Assembly: GCA_947624965.1 (NCBI GenBank)
Contig: CANQMN010000010.1
Span: forward strand, 1-64,000
Direction of reading: 5' to 3'
From: an uncultured Clostridia bacterium
Lineage (GTDB): Bacteria; Bacillota; Clostridia; Christensenellales; Borkfalkiaceae
DNA: 64,000 bases
Each line of letters begins with the position of its first letter. Position 1 is the first letter of the stretch. The position numbers were made by a program, and so were the translations under genes. Positions 1-17,787 of this stretch are shown piece by piece. Below the pieces are notes generated by a model. That model saw only the letters and a list, made by a program, of their open reading frames with translations. It searched no databases and had not been told where the DNA came from.

Positions 1-2
1 TG

Positions 3-71
3 CAAGCGGTGGAAATCATCTACAACTGCGTTGGGGCAATTCCCGACCTCGCGCAGGAAGAAGCCGCTTAA
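3..71 (+). CDS. C-terminal end of a CDS starting outside the window (...QAVEIIYNCVGAIPDLAQEEAA*), possibly a large serine recombinase C-terminus
   Basis: Open frame 3 ending TAA at 69-71 followed by a hairpin; C-terminal string resembles recombinase-family tails (weak). Confidence 0.35.
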   Translation, partial: QAVEIIYNCVGAIPDLAQEEAA

Positions 72-86
72 CACGGGAAGGACAAC

Positions 87-123
87 GAATAAGCGGTTTG
101 ACTAACCGCCAAACCGCTTATTC
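87..123. terminator. Bidirectional intrinsic terminator between upstream CDS and rpoC
   Basis: GAATAAGCGGTTTG / CAAACCGCTTATTC 14-bp stem, 9-nt loop. Confidence 0.7.
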
Positions 124-175
124 ATAGAATCCCTATGGACACCCGCCTTTCTCGGGCGATCTTTTTCCTTTTTTC

Positions 176-3946
<3,771 letters not shown>

Positions 3947-3962
3947 GTTCTATCCTCCCCGT

Positions 3963-8045
<4,083 letters not shown>

Positions 8046-8345
8046 CCGTCAAATAACTCCTTTTTTCGTTGTTATCATTTGGCGATTTACCGAGTATATC
8101 TTTTCATCGATAAAAATCGAAATGTCCGAACAGAATTTTCGCTCTCTCCCCTTTACAACAGCGCGGGAATGCGCTATAATATTAAGGAAAGCGCGAGGCG
8201 GTCCTCCGCAAAGTTTTTTACCGAAACCGCACAAAACCTCATTCTAAACATAATGATACAGTATGTTATTATAAGCCGCTCGTGAAAAGATGTCAAACGG
8301 TTTTGCGGGCGGAAAACGATTTTTTTGCAAATTCGGAGAAAAAAG

Positions 8346-8588
8346 ATGCGAATCGACAAATTTCTCAAAGTTTCCCGCATCCTGAAACGGCGCGCCGTGG
8401 CGCAGGAAGCGGCACGAGCGGGGAAAATTTCGGTGAACGGGCGGGAGGTCAAGCCCGCCTACCGCCTGAAAATCGGCGACGTCGTGGAGATCGCCTATTT
8501 CGACGGGAGCGTGAAATTCCGCGTAAAAGAATTGAAGGAGACGGTAAAAAAGGACGAAGCCGCAACTTTATACGAAATGATCGGTTGA
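8346..8588 (+). CDS. rqcP: S4-domain RNA-binding protein (RqcP/YabO-like)
   Basis: MRIDKFLKVSRILKRRAVAQEAARAGKISVNGREVKPAYRLKIGDVVEI; GGAGA RBS. Confidence 0.85.
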   Translation: MRIDKFLKVSRILKRRAVAQEAARAGKISVNGREVKPAYRLKIGDVVEIAYFDGSVKFRVKELKETVKKDEAATLYEMIG

Positions 8589-8607
8589 ACGCGCGGACCG
8601 CTCGCAA

Positions 8608-9750
8608 ATGCCTATGATCACTCTCATTCTCTGTGCCGCGGGAAGCGGCGAACGGGCGAAACTCCCCGAAAACAAAATTTTTTACGAGTGGAACGGAATG
8701 CCCGTGCTCTCGTATTCCCTCTCCGCGTTCGCGCCCTATGCGGACGAGATGCTCGTCGCCTGCCGCAAGCAGGACGAGGCGCGCATCCTCCCCCTTCTCG
8801 CCTGTCACGAAAACGCCCGCACCGTCGAGGGCGGCGCAACGCGCGGCGAGAGCGTGCAGCGCGCGCTCGAACAGGCGAAGGGCGATATCGTGCTCGTCCA
8901 CGACGCGGCGCGCCCCTTCGTCTCGCCCGCGCTCATCGAAGGGTGCATCGAAAGCGTGCAAAAGTACGGAAGCGGCGTGCCCGCGGTCCCCGTTACGGAT
9001 ACCCTCCTTCTCGCCCAAAACGGATATGCGGGCTCCGCGCTCCCGCGGGACATGTGCTTTGCGGTACAGACCCCGCAGGGATTCCGGACGGAAGAACTGC
9101 GCGAGGCATACCGCGAAGCGGCGGCATACGGCGCGCTCGGTCGCTATACCGACGACAGCGGCGTCTATGCGGCGTACGCCGAAGCTCCCCGCCTCTTTTC
9201 GGGGGAAACGCAGAATAAAAAGCTCACCCATCCCGAAGATTTTCGCCTCGCCGAGCGCGTCGGCTTCGGGACGGACACGCATGCCTTCGCGCATCAGGAG
9301 GAGATCGACCGCGGCATCGCGCGGCTCAATTTGAGCTATATCACGCTGTGCGGCGTTGTGCTTCCCTCCAACCGCGCTTTGGAAGCGCACAGCGACGGGG
9401 ACGTTCCCGTGCACGCGCTTATGGACGCGCTCCTCTCGGCGGCGGGCGAGCGCGACATCGGCTTTTTCTTCCCCGACAGCGACCCCGCCTACGAGAACGC
9501 AAACAGCATGGAACTGCTGGCGCAAGTGATGGAGACGGTGAAGCGCAAGGGCTTTACGGTGAAGAACGCGAGCGTTACCATTCTGTGCGAACTTCCCCGC
9601 CTCTCCCCCTATATCGAAAAGATGCGGGAAAATCTGCGCCGCGCGCTCGGTTGCGAAGCCGTCGCCGTCGCGGCGGGCACGAACGAAAAACTCGGCTATA
9701 TCGGCGAAGGCAGAGGCATCACCGCCTACGCCGCGGTATTGCTGAAATAA
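8608..9750 (+). CDS. ispDF: Bifunctional IspD/IspF (MEP pathway)
   Basis: N-terminal IspD and C-terminal IspF (GFGTDTHAF..., DGDVPVHALMDALL). Confidence 0.93.
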   Translation: MPMITLILCAAGSGERAKLPENKIFYEWNGMPVLSYSLSAFAPYADEMLVACRKQDEARILPLLACHENARTVEGGATRGESVQRALEQAKGDIVLVHDAARPFVSPALIEGCIESVQKYGSGVPAVPVTDTLLLAQNGYAGSALPRDMCFAVQTPQGFRTEELREAYREAAAYGALGRYTDDSGVYAAYAEAPRLFSGETQNKKLTHPEDFRLAERVGFGTDTHAFAHQEEIDRGIARLNLSYITLCGVVLPSNRALEAHSDGDVPVHALMDALLSAAGERDIGFFFPDSDPAYENANSMELLAQVMETVKRKGFTVKNASVTILCELPRLSPYIEKMRENLRRALGCEAVAVAAGTNEKLGYIGEGRGITAYAAVLLK

Positions 9751-9762
9751 TAAGGTGAGATC

Positions 9763-11118
9763 ATGCCGAAAACCAATACACAATTCGTCTGCGCGGAATG
9801 CGGCTATACAAGTCCCAAGTGGCTTGGGCGGTGCCCCGACTGCGGAAAATTCAACACGCTCGCGGAGGAGGTCCTCTCCCCCGCGCCCGCGGGAAAAAAG
9901 ACGGCGCGCCCCGCGCTCTCCGCAAAGCCCCTTCCCCTCTCGCAGGTGAAGTTTGAAAAGTTCGAGCGCGTCTCCTCGGGCATCTCCGAACTCGACGTCG
10001 TCTTGGGAGGCGGCATCGTGCGCGGCTCCCTCGTACTCGTCGGCGGCGACCCCGGCGTGGGGAAATCCACCCTGCTCACCGAAGTCGCGGCGCATCTTGC
10101 GAAGGAGCACAAGGTCCTCTATCTCTCCGCGGAGGAGAGCTGTTCGCAGGTAAAGCTCCGCTGTGAACGGCTGGGGCTGGACTCCGACGATCTTCTCCTT
10201 CTCAACGAGACCTGCATCGAGAACGCCGAGGAGAGCATCGCGGAGGCGGAATACGTCGTGATCGACAGCATTCAGGCGGTGTACACCGAGACGCTCTCGT
10301 CCGCAGCGGGGTCGGTGGGTCAAGTGCGCGAATGCGCAAGCAAGCTCATGCGCATCGCTAAATCTCGCGGGATCACCTTCTTCATCGTGGGACATGTGAC
10401 GAAGGAGGGAACGCTCGCGGGTCCCAAGGTCTTGGAACACATCATGGACGCCGTTCTCTATTTCGAGGGCGAGCGCACGGAGAACTTCAAAATTTTGCGC
10501 GCCGTCAAGAACCGCTTCGGCTCCGTGCAGGAGGTGGGCGTGTTCGAGATGACGGGCGAAGGGATCTTCGGGCTTGCCGACTACTCCGCCCTCTTCCTCT
10601 CGGACAGCCGCGGGCTTGCCGCGGGCGCGGTCGTAACGCCGAGCGAGACGGGCAACCGCTGCATGATGGTGGAGATTCAGACGCTCATGGCAAAGACGAA
10701 TTACGGGCTTCCCCGCAGAATGTCGCTGGGGGTGGATCTCAATCGCCTCATCGTGCTCGTCGCCGTTTTGGAAAAGCGGTGCGGGCTTGCGCTCGGCATG
10801 CAGGATATCTACCTGAACGCGATGGGCGGCATCAGATTGAACGAGCCGAGCGCCGACCTCGCCGTGTGCGCCGCGCTCGCCTCGGCGGAGAAGATGATCC
10901 CCGTGGAAAAGTACACGGCGGTATTCGGCGAAGTGGGCTTAACAGGCGAAGTCCGCGGCGTGAATTTTGCCGAAAAGCGCGTGAACGAATGTCTGAAAAT
11001 GGGCTTTAAGCGCGTCATTCTCCCCGCCAAGAATATGAAGTCGTGCGAAAAATTCAAGGATAAGATCGAACTCGTGCCCGTCGCCTACGTCTCGCAGATG
11101 ATAAAGGCATTGTTCTGA
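9763..11118 (+). CDS. radA: DNA repair protein RadA
   Basis: N-terminal CxxC zinc finger, Walker A GGDPGVGKST, KNRFG motif. Confidence 0.95.
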   Translation: MPKTNTQFVCAECGYTSPKWLGRCPDCGKFNTLAEEVLSPAPAGKKTARPALSAKPLPLSQVKFEKFERVSSGISELDVVLGGGIVRGSLVLVGGDPGVGKSTLLTEVAAHLAKEHKVLYLSAEESCSQVKLRCERLGLDSDDLLLLNETCIENAEESIAEAEYVVIDSIQAVYTETLSSAAGSVGQVRECASKLMRIAKSRGITFFIVGHVTKEGTLAGPKVLEHIMDAVLYFEGERTENFKILRAVKNRFGSVQEVGVFEMTGEGIFGLADYSALFLSDSRGLAAGAVVTPSETGNRCMMVEIQTLMAKTNYGLPRRMSLGVDLNRLIVLVAVLEKRCGLALGMQDIYLNAMGGIRLNEPSADLAVCAALASAEKMIPVEKYTAVFGEVGLTGEVRGVNFAEKRVNECLKMGFKRVILPAKNMKSCEKFKDKIELVPVAYVSQMIKALF

Positions 11119-11138
11119 AAAAATCGGATGTCCCTTTC

Positions 11139-11168
11139 AAGGTCCCCGCGTACCGTGCGGGGACCTTT
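11139..11168 (+). terminator. Intrinsic terminator after radA
   Basis: AAGGTCCCCGC / GCGGGGACCTTTT. Confidence 0.8.
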
Positions 11169-11217
11169 TGCAGTGCAAACGGATCGTTCTTCGCGCTCCT
11201 CGGAGGGCGCGTACGGA

Positions 11218-11250
11218 AAGGAGCCCGCGGAAAGTTCCCGCGGGCTCCTT
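11218..11250 (-). terminator. Intrinsic terminator for the downstream minus-strand lipoprotein
   Basis: AAGGAGCCCGCGG / CCGCGGGCTCCTT. Confidence 0.75.
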
Positions 11251-11263
11251 AAAAGCCGATCTG

Positions 11264-13792
11264 TTACGCTTGAATGAGCTGTATGTCATTCAACGCCCCC
11301 GTTGTGAGCGCCGTGGACTTGATCGTCAAAACGTCGCCGCCCTTTACGTTGATCGTGGCGTTGAAGCGTCCGGCACCGTTAAAGTTCATTGCGATCGCGA
11401 TGGGCGCACCGCCGTTGACCGATACCGTGAAGGGAGAGACGGAGTTCCTTGCATAAGCCCTGTTCGACGTGAACGGAATGACGAGCGTATATTCTCCCTC
11501 TTCCACGCTCTCGTCGACGATCATGCTGAACTGCTTGCCCGTGCTGTCGGAGAGGGAAGTGTCGCCGTCATATGCAACGCCGACCTTCAACGTGGGCGTA
11601 GGTTTCTCCGTCTTTTCGAGCTTCACCGTATACGTTCCGCGATTGTTCGCCATGAATACGAGCCGATTGGTCGTCGCTTCCATCTCGAACTTGGCGGAAA
11701 GCGCATTTGCGGTATCGAGGACGGGCGTATCCACCCCGTTGAGATAGACCATGAGCGCGCCCGCCGCGGCCTTATTCGCCTCGTCGATCGAGATCTCATA
11801 CCAACCGCCCTCGGCGGACTCGAAGAGATACTCGTCTACGCGCTCGCCCGCCTCGGTGATCTCGATGCTGTTGTCTCCCTCTTGGAGATATTTCGCCTCC
11901 TGCATCTCGACGGCGAGGATAAAGGGATGCGCCTTCTCCTCGCTCCCGTTGGCGGTGATGCAGAATAGGATAGAGCCGCCTTGAAGCGCTTTGTCCGCCT
12001 GCACCTCGAACCAACGCACCTCTTTCGTATCGGCATTATAGGAGGGTTTGACCATTTCGCCCGTCAAAACATTCGCGTTCGTTCCCGTCGCATGAAACGG
12101 GACAGCGCCTCTTGCCCCCGCTACAACCGTCGTCGCCGAATCCTTTACCATGATAAAGGTCGTTCCTACCCAAATCGGGCGGCGCGTAGAATCCGAGCCC
12201 GTATCGAGGTTGATAAAATCGACATGGTATTTGCCCGCTTTTTCAATGGGAATGGTGAAATACATAGCGTCTGTTCCCGCCACCCGTTTGAGATAATACT
12301 GTCCCGAACTCTCGATGGAGACGGGCGCATTCTGCGTGCCCGTCTGCGCGAGCGTCCCCGTGTAAGGGAATTGGCGCGTCTCGCCGCACGCTCCGTTGGC
12401 GCAGGTCGCGGAGACCGAGCCGCCCGCGCCGAGCGCATCGGGCGCATCCGAACAGACCCACTGGTGTCCGATCGCGGGGATCGCCGTATGGAAAGTGAGA
12501 GATCCGCCCGCGGTGAGTGCATCGGTCGTTGTATAGTTGCCCTCGCCGTCATTCTCGCAAGTCGCGGGAACTTCGTTGTACGTATAACTGCCCTCCGCAA
12601 CACTATCCGCAGTCAACGCGGGGAGCGTTGCCGTCGCAATGTTGTCCTCGCCGCACGCCGAGCACTCCGCTTTCGCGCTGCCCGCCGCGGTCGCGGTGGG
12701 AGCCTGTGTCTCCGTCCACTGGTAGGTATGATGTTTGGCGATCACCCAACCGTTTTCGGAGAACTCCTCGGTCGCTTCCGCATTCTTGAAATGTTTATGG
12801 CATTCGGAGCATTCCCAATACGCCGCGTTTCCGTCCGTCTCGCAGGACTCCTTTTGCGCGGGCGTCGCCGTGAGAGAATGTTCCTTTTGCTCCGTCGCCG
12901 CCTCGAAGGAAATTTCGTACCCCTCCACCGTGATGGTGTACGTTCCCTCGCCCGCCGCGGTGCACGTCGCCGTGTCGTCCGCGACCGTGTAGCCGCCGTC
13001 CGTAAGTACGGGGAGAAGGACCGTCTTTTCGTGCCCGTTCGTTCCCGCTTCGCACTGCGTGCAGGTCCCCGTTGCGGACCCCCCGTCCGTCTTGGTGGGG
13101 ATTGGGGAGACCGTCCACGCATAGGAATGCCCCGTCGCCGCGATCGACCAAGTATTTCCGTCATATTCCTCCGAAGCATCGGCGTCCTTGAAGTGCTTAT
13201 GACATTCGGAGCATTCCCAATACGTCTTGTTGCCCGCAGTCTCGCAGGTCGCTTCCCGTGCGGCCGTCTCGCTGAGAGAGTGCTCCTTTTGTTCCGTCGC
13301 CGCCTCAAAGGAGATTTCGTACCCTTCCGCCGTTACGGTATACGTTCCCTCGCCCGCCGCGGTGCACGTCGCCGTGTCGTCCGTTACCGTGTAGCCGCCG
13401 TCCGTAAGCGCGGGGAGAGGGACCGTCTTTTCATGCCCGTTCGCCCCCGCTTCGCACTGCGTGCAGGTCCCCGTTGCGGAACCGCCGTCCGTCTTGGTGG
13501 GGATTGGGGAGACCGTCCACGCATAGGAATGCCCCGTCGCCGCGATCGTCCAAGCGTTTTCCGCATATTCTTCCGAAGCATCGGCATCCTTGAAATACTT
13601 ATGGCATTCGGAACACTCCCAATACGCCGCGTTGCCCGCGGCTTCGCAGGTCGCCGCTTGTGCGGAATGCGCAATAAGCGTGTGCTCGTGCGAGGCGGCG
13701 CCGTCTTCGTCGCAGGCGGCAAGTCCCGCGACAGCCACGCAAGCCGCCGCAACGGCGGCAAGCGCAAGAAACAATTTTCTTGACTTTTTCAT
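11264..13792 (-). CDS. Large repeat-containing surface lipoprotein
   Basis: Lipobox MKKSRKLFLALAAVAAACVAVAGLAAC; repeats YWECSECHKYFKDADASEE / GTCTQCEA / EISFEAATEQKEHSL. Confidence 0.85.
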   Translation of the reverse strand: MKKSRKLFLALAAVAAACVAVAGLAACDEDGAASHEHTLIAHSAQAATCEAAGNAAYWECSECHKYFKDADASEEYAENAWTIAATGHSYAWTVSPIPTKTDGGSATGTCTQCEAGANGHEKTVPLPALTDGGYTVTDDTATCTAAGEGTYTVTAEGYEISFEAATEQKEHSLSETAAREATCETAGNKTYWECSECHKHFKDADASEEYDGNTWSIAATGHSYAWTVSPIPTKTDGGSATGTCTQCEAGTNGHEKTVLLPVLTDGGYTVADDTATCTAAGEGTYTITVEGYEISFEAATEQKEHSLTATPAQKESCETDGNAAYWECSECHKHFKNAEATEEFSENGWVIAKHHTYQWTETQAPTATAAGSAKAECSACGEDNIATATLPALTADSVAEGSYTYNEVPATCENDGEGNYTTTDALTAGGSLTFHTAIPAIGHQWVCSDAPDALGAGGSVSATCANGACGETRQFPYTGTLAQTGTQNAPVSIESSGQYYLKRVAGTDAMYFTIPIEKAGKYHVDFINLDTGSDSTRRPIWVGTTFIMVKDSATTVVAGARGAVPFHATGTNANVLTGEMVKPSYNADTKEVRWFEVQADKALQGGSILFCITANGSEEKAHPFILAVEMQEAKYLQEGDNSIEITEAGERVDEYLFESAEGGWYEISIDEANKAAAGALMVYLNGVDTPVLDTANALSAKFEMEATTNRLVFMANNRGTYTVKLEKTEKPTPTLKVGVAYDGDTSLSDSTGKQFSMIVDESVEEGEYTLVIPFTSNRAYARNSVSPFTVSVNGGAPIAIAMNFNGAGRFNATINVKGGDVLTIKSTALTTGALNDIQLIQA

Positions 13793-14003
13793 TGTAACAT
13801 CTCCTCTTCCCCGAATTTTCCCGATTTTGCATAAAACCAATAATATGCGTATATAAAGCAATGAATCGGGTAATATGGAAGTATAAATTCATTGTACCCC
13901 CCCCCGATATTAAAAAGTCAAGCATTTGAACGCGGTTTTTATAAAAATTTTCACAAAAAAAACGATTCTAAAAAGAAAAATGGGATTTTTATACACAAAA
14001 TAC

Positions 14004-14040
14004 GCATAAAGCGGCTTGACAAGATCAAGCCGCTTTATGC
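14004..14040 (-). terminator. Intrinsic terminator after the alcohol dehydrogenase gene
   Basis: GCATAAAGCGGCTTGA / TCAAGCCGCTTTATGC. Confidence 0.75.
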
Positions 14041-14085
14041 GTGATGGCTCGGCGCAAAACCCGCGCCGCAATAAAATTTCCGCCG

Positions 14086-15192
14086 TTAACCGATGAAAGA
14101 CCCGTCCCCGAGCGAACGTAAGAGAATGCGCAAGACGTCGCCTTGCGTCGGATCGAATTTGCACTTGCCGATATTCTTGTTGGACATCGTGCGGGCGGCG
14201 TAGCGTTCGAGCGTCTCGCGCGGGACATTTTCGCGCGCGCCGCACAGATGCGACAGCGTTTTGCAGATTTCATCGACCGAAGCCCCGCAGGCGACGCAGA
14301 TCTCCCCGAGGGCGGGCACGCCCTTCTCTTCGCAGAGGCGGAGCGTCTCGCCCAGCAAGAGCGCGTTGGCGCGCCCGTGGGCGACGCCGCGGTCGTAAGT
14401 GAGAAAATACCCCATGCCGTGCACGATCGTCGTGCCCGTCTGCGCGATCGCCATGCCCGCAAGGCAGGAAGCCCATAAAAGCGCGTCGCGCGTCTCCTCC
14501 GTGAGATCTTCGAGCGATTTCAAGCGCGGGTACAGGATGCGCAGGCTCTCCTTCGCAAACGTCTCCGAAGCGGGCGAGGAGGATTTTTTGAGCATGCTCT
14601 CCACGGCGTGCGAAAGGGCGTCCGCCGCCGTATCCCGCGTGATTTGAAGGGGAAGCCCGTCCGTATAGCTGCCGTCCAAAAAGGCGAATTTCGGGAAGAG
14701 CGCGGGCGAAGAAATGCTCGTCTTTGTCCGCGCGAAGTCGTCCGTGAGAATGGCGTAGGGCGTAACTTCGCTGCCCGTTCCCGCCGTCGTGGGGACGTGC
14801 GCCATGGGGAGCGCGGCTTCTCCGTACCCGCCCGCAAAGACCGCTTCGTCCGCGCGCGCTTCCACCGCCAAAACGGCGATCGCCTTCGCGGCGTCCATCG
14901 GCGAACCGCCGCCCACGCCGACGACAAGATCGGCGCCCGCGGCGCGCGCCAGCGCGACGCCCTCCCGCACGCAGGCGAGCGTGGGATTGGGCAGGACGCG
15001 GTCGAACACGGTGTAGTCCTGTCCGTTCGCCGCCAGCGCGGCGCAGACATCTTGAAGCGCGCCGCAACGCGCCGAGGACTTCCCCGTTACGATGAGCGCG
15101 TGCGCGCCGAGCGGCTTCATCGCCGCGCCGTATTCCCGCACGCAGCCCCTGCCGCAGAACACTTTTGTGGGAACATAGGAAGAAAAGCTCAT
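14086..15192 (-). CDS. Iron-containing alcohol dehydrogenase family protein
   Basis: GGGSPMDAAKAIAVLA; VPTTAGTGSEVTPYA; MVHGMGYF-like region. Confidence 0.92.
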   Translation of the reverse strand: MSFSSYVPTKVFCGRGCVREYGAAMKPLGAHALIVTGKSSARCGALQDVCAALAANGQDYTVFDRVLPNPTLACVREGVALARAAGADLVVGVGGGSPMDAAKAIAVLAVEARADEAVFAGGYGEAALPMAHVPTTAGTGSEVTPYAILTDDFARTKTSISSPALFPKFAFLDGSYTDGLPLQITRDTAADALSHAVESMLKKSSSPASETFAKESLRILYPRLKSLEDLTEETRDALLWASCLAGMAIAQTGTTIVHGMGYFLTYDRGVAHGRANALLLGETLRLCEEKGVPALGEICVACGASVDEICKTLSHLCGARENVPRETLERYAARTMSNKNIGKCKFDPTQGDVLRILLRSLGDGSFIG

Positions 15193-15193
15193 T

Positions 15194-15874
15194 TCAGACG
15201 CTCCAAACGGCGACGAGGCGGCAAATCGGCTTGCCCTGCGCCGTAAAATTCGCTTCGTACTCGGTCACGATGTTGGACTGCGCATACTCGCTGTGGTGCA
15301 AGTCGCGGGTTACTTCTTCCACGGAAAAGCCCGCCGCTTCAAACTGCGAAAGCGAATAATCGAAAAATTCGGCGCTGTCCGTCTTTTGCTCGATCTTACC
15401 GCCCGGAACGAGCAGCGTCTTGTAGATTTCGAGAAATCTCTGCGAGGTGAGCCGCTGTTTTTCGCGGCTCTTTTCGGGCAGCGGCGTGGAAAAATTGAGA
15501 TAGATCTTCCCGATGCTGTGTTCGGGAAGGTAGCACGCCAAAATTTCGGCGGGGATGTTGAGAAAGCGCACGTTGGGGATCCCCGCCGCCATCGTGCGTT
15601 CCATCGCCGTCAGGACGACGTTCGTACACAGTTCGACGGCGAGAAAGTTCGTCTGCGGTTCCCGCTTCGCCTTTTCGAGGAGGAACCCCCCGTTGCCGCA
15701 CCCCACTTCGAGCTCGACGGGGTTTCGATCCCCGAACACCGCCGCATAGTCCAAAAGCGCGCGGTAAGTTTCCGCCGCCTCCTTCAAGTTCGGACAGGGC
15801 TTTCCGCGCGCAAGCAAAATCGCCGCGCACCGTTCCATGCGCGGCTCCAAGTTGCGCTTTCTCCGCATCCGCAT
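15194..15874 (-). CDS. trmB: tRNA (guanine-N7-)-methyltransferase
   Basis: EVGCGNGGFLLEKA, YLNFSTPLPEKSREKQRLTSQRFL. Confidence 0.93.
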   Translation of the reverse strand: MRMRRKRNLEPRMERCAAILLARGKPCPNLKEAAETYRALLDYAAVFGDRNPVELEVGCGNGGFLLEKAKREPQTNFLAVELCTNVVLTAMERTMAAGIPNVRFLNIPAEILACYLPEHSIGKIYLNFSTPLPEKSREKQRLTSQRFLEIYKTLLVPGGKIEQKTDSAEFFDYSLSQFEAAGFSVEEVTRDLHHSEYAQSNIVTEYEANFTAQGKPICRLVAVWSV

Positions 15875-15877
15875 CGC

Positions 15878-16309
15878 TTATTTCTTCCCCGTGGAGCCGA
15901 ACCCGCCCTCGCCGCGCGCCGTCTCCGAGAGCGTCTCCGCCTCCGAAAACTCGCACGCGTAATAGGGTGCGACGACGAGCTGGGCGATCCTGTCCCCCGC
16001 GGCGACCGAACGCGTCTGCGTTCCGTGGTTGTGCAAGGCGACCATCACCTCGCCGCGGTAGTCGCTGTCGATGACGCCCACTTTGTTGGCGGGCGCAAGG
16101 TCCTGTTTGCAGGCGAGCCCGCTGCGCGCGTAGACGAGCCCCACCGTGCCGGCGGGGAGCTCCACCGCGATGCCCGTGCGGATGAAGCGGGTCTCCCCCG
16201 CGGGGATCTCCGCGCCGCAGGCGGCGTACAGATCGGCTCCCGCGGCGGACGGGGAACCGTAGGCGGGCAGTTTTGCGTTTTCGTCGAGTTTTTTCACTTG
16301 TACTTTCAT
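15878..16309 (-). CDS. dut: dUTP diphosphatase
   Basis: YARSGLACKQDL; GVIDSDYRGEVMVALHNHG; RGEGGFGSTGKK. Confidence 0.95.
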   Translation of the reverse strand: MKVQVKKLDENAKLPAYGSPSAAGADLYAACGAEIPAGETRFIRTGIAVELPAGTVGLVYARSGLACKQDLAPANKVGVIDSDYRGEVMVALHNHGTQTRSVAAGDRIAQLVVAPYYACEFSEAETLSETARGEGGFGSTGKK

Positions 16310-16401
16310 GCTCGTTTTCTCCTATCCCCAAGCATACCAAAAACGGGCGGATTTGTCAAGAAAAAGCCCCGCGTTTGGCGGGGCGGGGCTGTTTTCTTTC
16401 G

Positions 16402-17556
16402 TTATCCGTGGAGCAAGAGCCCGCGGGCGAGGCAATCCTCCTGCAACTTTGCGGCGTCGAGCGCGTACACCGCGCTGCCGCAGTCGATTGCGCGGGCGGC
16501 GACGAGCCCCGCGAGTTCCCCCGTGAGCGCCGCCGCGGGAATGACGCGCGTCGCGTTCCACGCCTCCCCGTCCGCGGAGATGATCCGCCCCGCGGAGACG
16601 ACGTTCTCCGCCGTCCCGACGAGGGCGCGGTACGGGATCTCGTACCATACGCCCCTCTGCATGAAGTGCCCGCACACGCCGAGGCTGTCCCCGAAGCGGC
16701 GGTTCGCATCCTCGCCCGTGAGCGTATACGCGCCCGCGATGCGGCGGATGGTGCGGAACTGCGGCATGGCGGGAAGTGCAACGACGTCCTCGCAGATCTC
16801 CCCGCGCTCCAACTTTTCATAGAGGGCGAGCTGTCCCTCCCGCACCATGCGGTTGACCGCCGCGCGCGAGGTCCCCGCGATGCGTTCCCCCGAGGCGTCC
16901 GACCACGGCGTGGGGTTGCCGAGCATCTTCCACTTGCGCGCGTACGGCTCCGCGCCGCAGACGTGCGCCATATAGGTAAGGACGTTGCCGCCCTCCGCGG
17001 TGGGGAATCCGCCGCGGAAAAAGACTTCCGCAGAGCCCGTCGCGTCGATGACGACGTCCGCCGAGAAGCGTTCCGCGCCGCTCTGCGTGGCGAATTGCAG
17101 TTCGGTCGCCCTTCCGCCCTCCGTAAAAACGTCGGTGAGCAGCGCGTCGAATACGACTTCCACGCCCTCCTCGGTGAGGAACCGCAGAAGGGAGAGCGCG
17201 GAGAGCGCGGGCGTGAACGCGCTGACGTATCTGCCTTCCGCCTTGGGAAGGACGCTCGCGGCGCGCCGCTCCTCCTCCGTCCCCTCCCGCCAGCAGGCGG
17301 GAATGCGGTTGCCGCCGAGCGCGACGAAGCGCAGGAGCATTTCCTCCGCGATGCCGAATGTTACCTGCCGCCCCGTGCCGTCGCAGAGCGGCTCGAAAAA
17401 GTTGATGAGCCCGTTCGTCGCAAGCCCGCCGAGCGTTACGGCGCGTTCAAAGAGCGCGGTCCTTTTCCCCGCGCGCGCCGCCGAGACGGCCGCCGCGCAC
17501 CCCGCGACGCCGCCGCCCACGACGAGGACTTCATAGTGATCTTTCTGCGTCTTCAT
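16402..17556 (-). CDS. FAD-dependent oxidoreductase
   Basis: GGGVAGCAAAVSAARAGKRTALFE; VIDATGSAEVFFRGGF; likely start MKTQKDHYEV. Confidence 0.88.
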   Translation of the reverse strand: MKTQKDHYEVLVVGGGVAGCAAAVSAARAGKRTALFERAVTLGGLATNGLINFFEPLCDGTGRQVTFGIAEEMLLRFVALGGNRIPACWREGTEEERRAASVLPKAEGRYVSAFTPALSALSLLRFLTEEGVEVVFDALLTDVFTEGGRATELQFATQSGAERFSADVVIDATGSAEVFFRGGFPTAEGGNVLTYMAHVCGAEPYARKWKMLGNPTPWSDASGERIAGTSRAAVNRMVREGQLALYEKLERGEICEDVVALPAMPQFRTIRRIAGAYTLTGEDANRRFGDSLGVCGHFMQRGVWYEIPYRALVGTAENVVSAGRIISADGEAWNATRVIPAAALTGELAGLVAARAIDCGSAVYALDAAKLQEDCLARGLLLHG

Positions 17557-17628
17557 GCCTCTATTATACCGCCGTGTGCGGGAAAATTCAAGTCCCGCGG
17601 ACAAAATCGCGGAGATTTGTGCAAAAAA

Positions 17629-17653
17629 GACCGCGGGGTCTGTCCCCGCGGTC
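17629..17653 (-). terminator. Intrinsic terminator downstream of the 25-aa micro-ORF
   Basis: GACCGCGGGG TCTGT CCCCGCGGTC followed on the minus strand by a T-tract. Confidence 0.8.
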
Positions 17654-17658
17654 TCGCC

Positions 17659-17736
17659 CTATTTTTGCAAGAGAGATCTCAAATACGCCTCGTATTCCTC
17701 GTCCGTAAGTTTGGGCACCTTCTGTTTTTTCGCCAT
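17659..17736 (-). CDS. Micro-ORF, 25 aa: MAKKQKVPKLTDEEYEAYLRSLLQK (not in ORF track)
   Basis: ATG...TAG read from the minus strand; GAGGTG-type RBS just upstream; dedicated terminator. Confidence 0.6.
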   Translation of the reverse strand: MAKKQKVPKLTDEEYEAYLRSLLQK

Positions 17737-17787
17737 CACGCACCTCGCAAGATCTTTTTCTACGAGTATGCCCCTCTCCGCGCAGGA

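Noticed and set aside
8449-10440. 663-aa minus ORF
   Set aside because: Antisense to ispDF and radA, which are clear genes.
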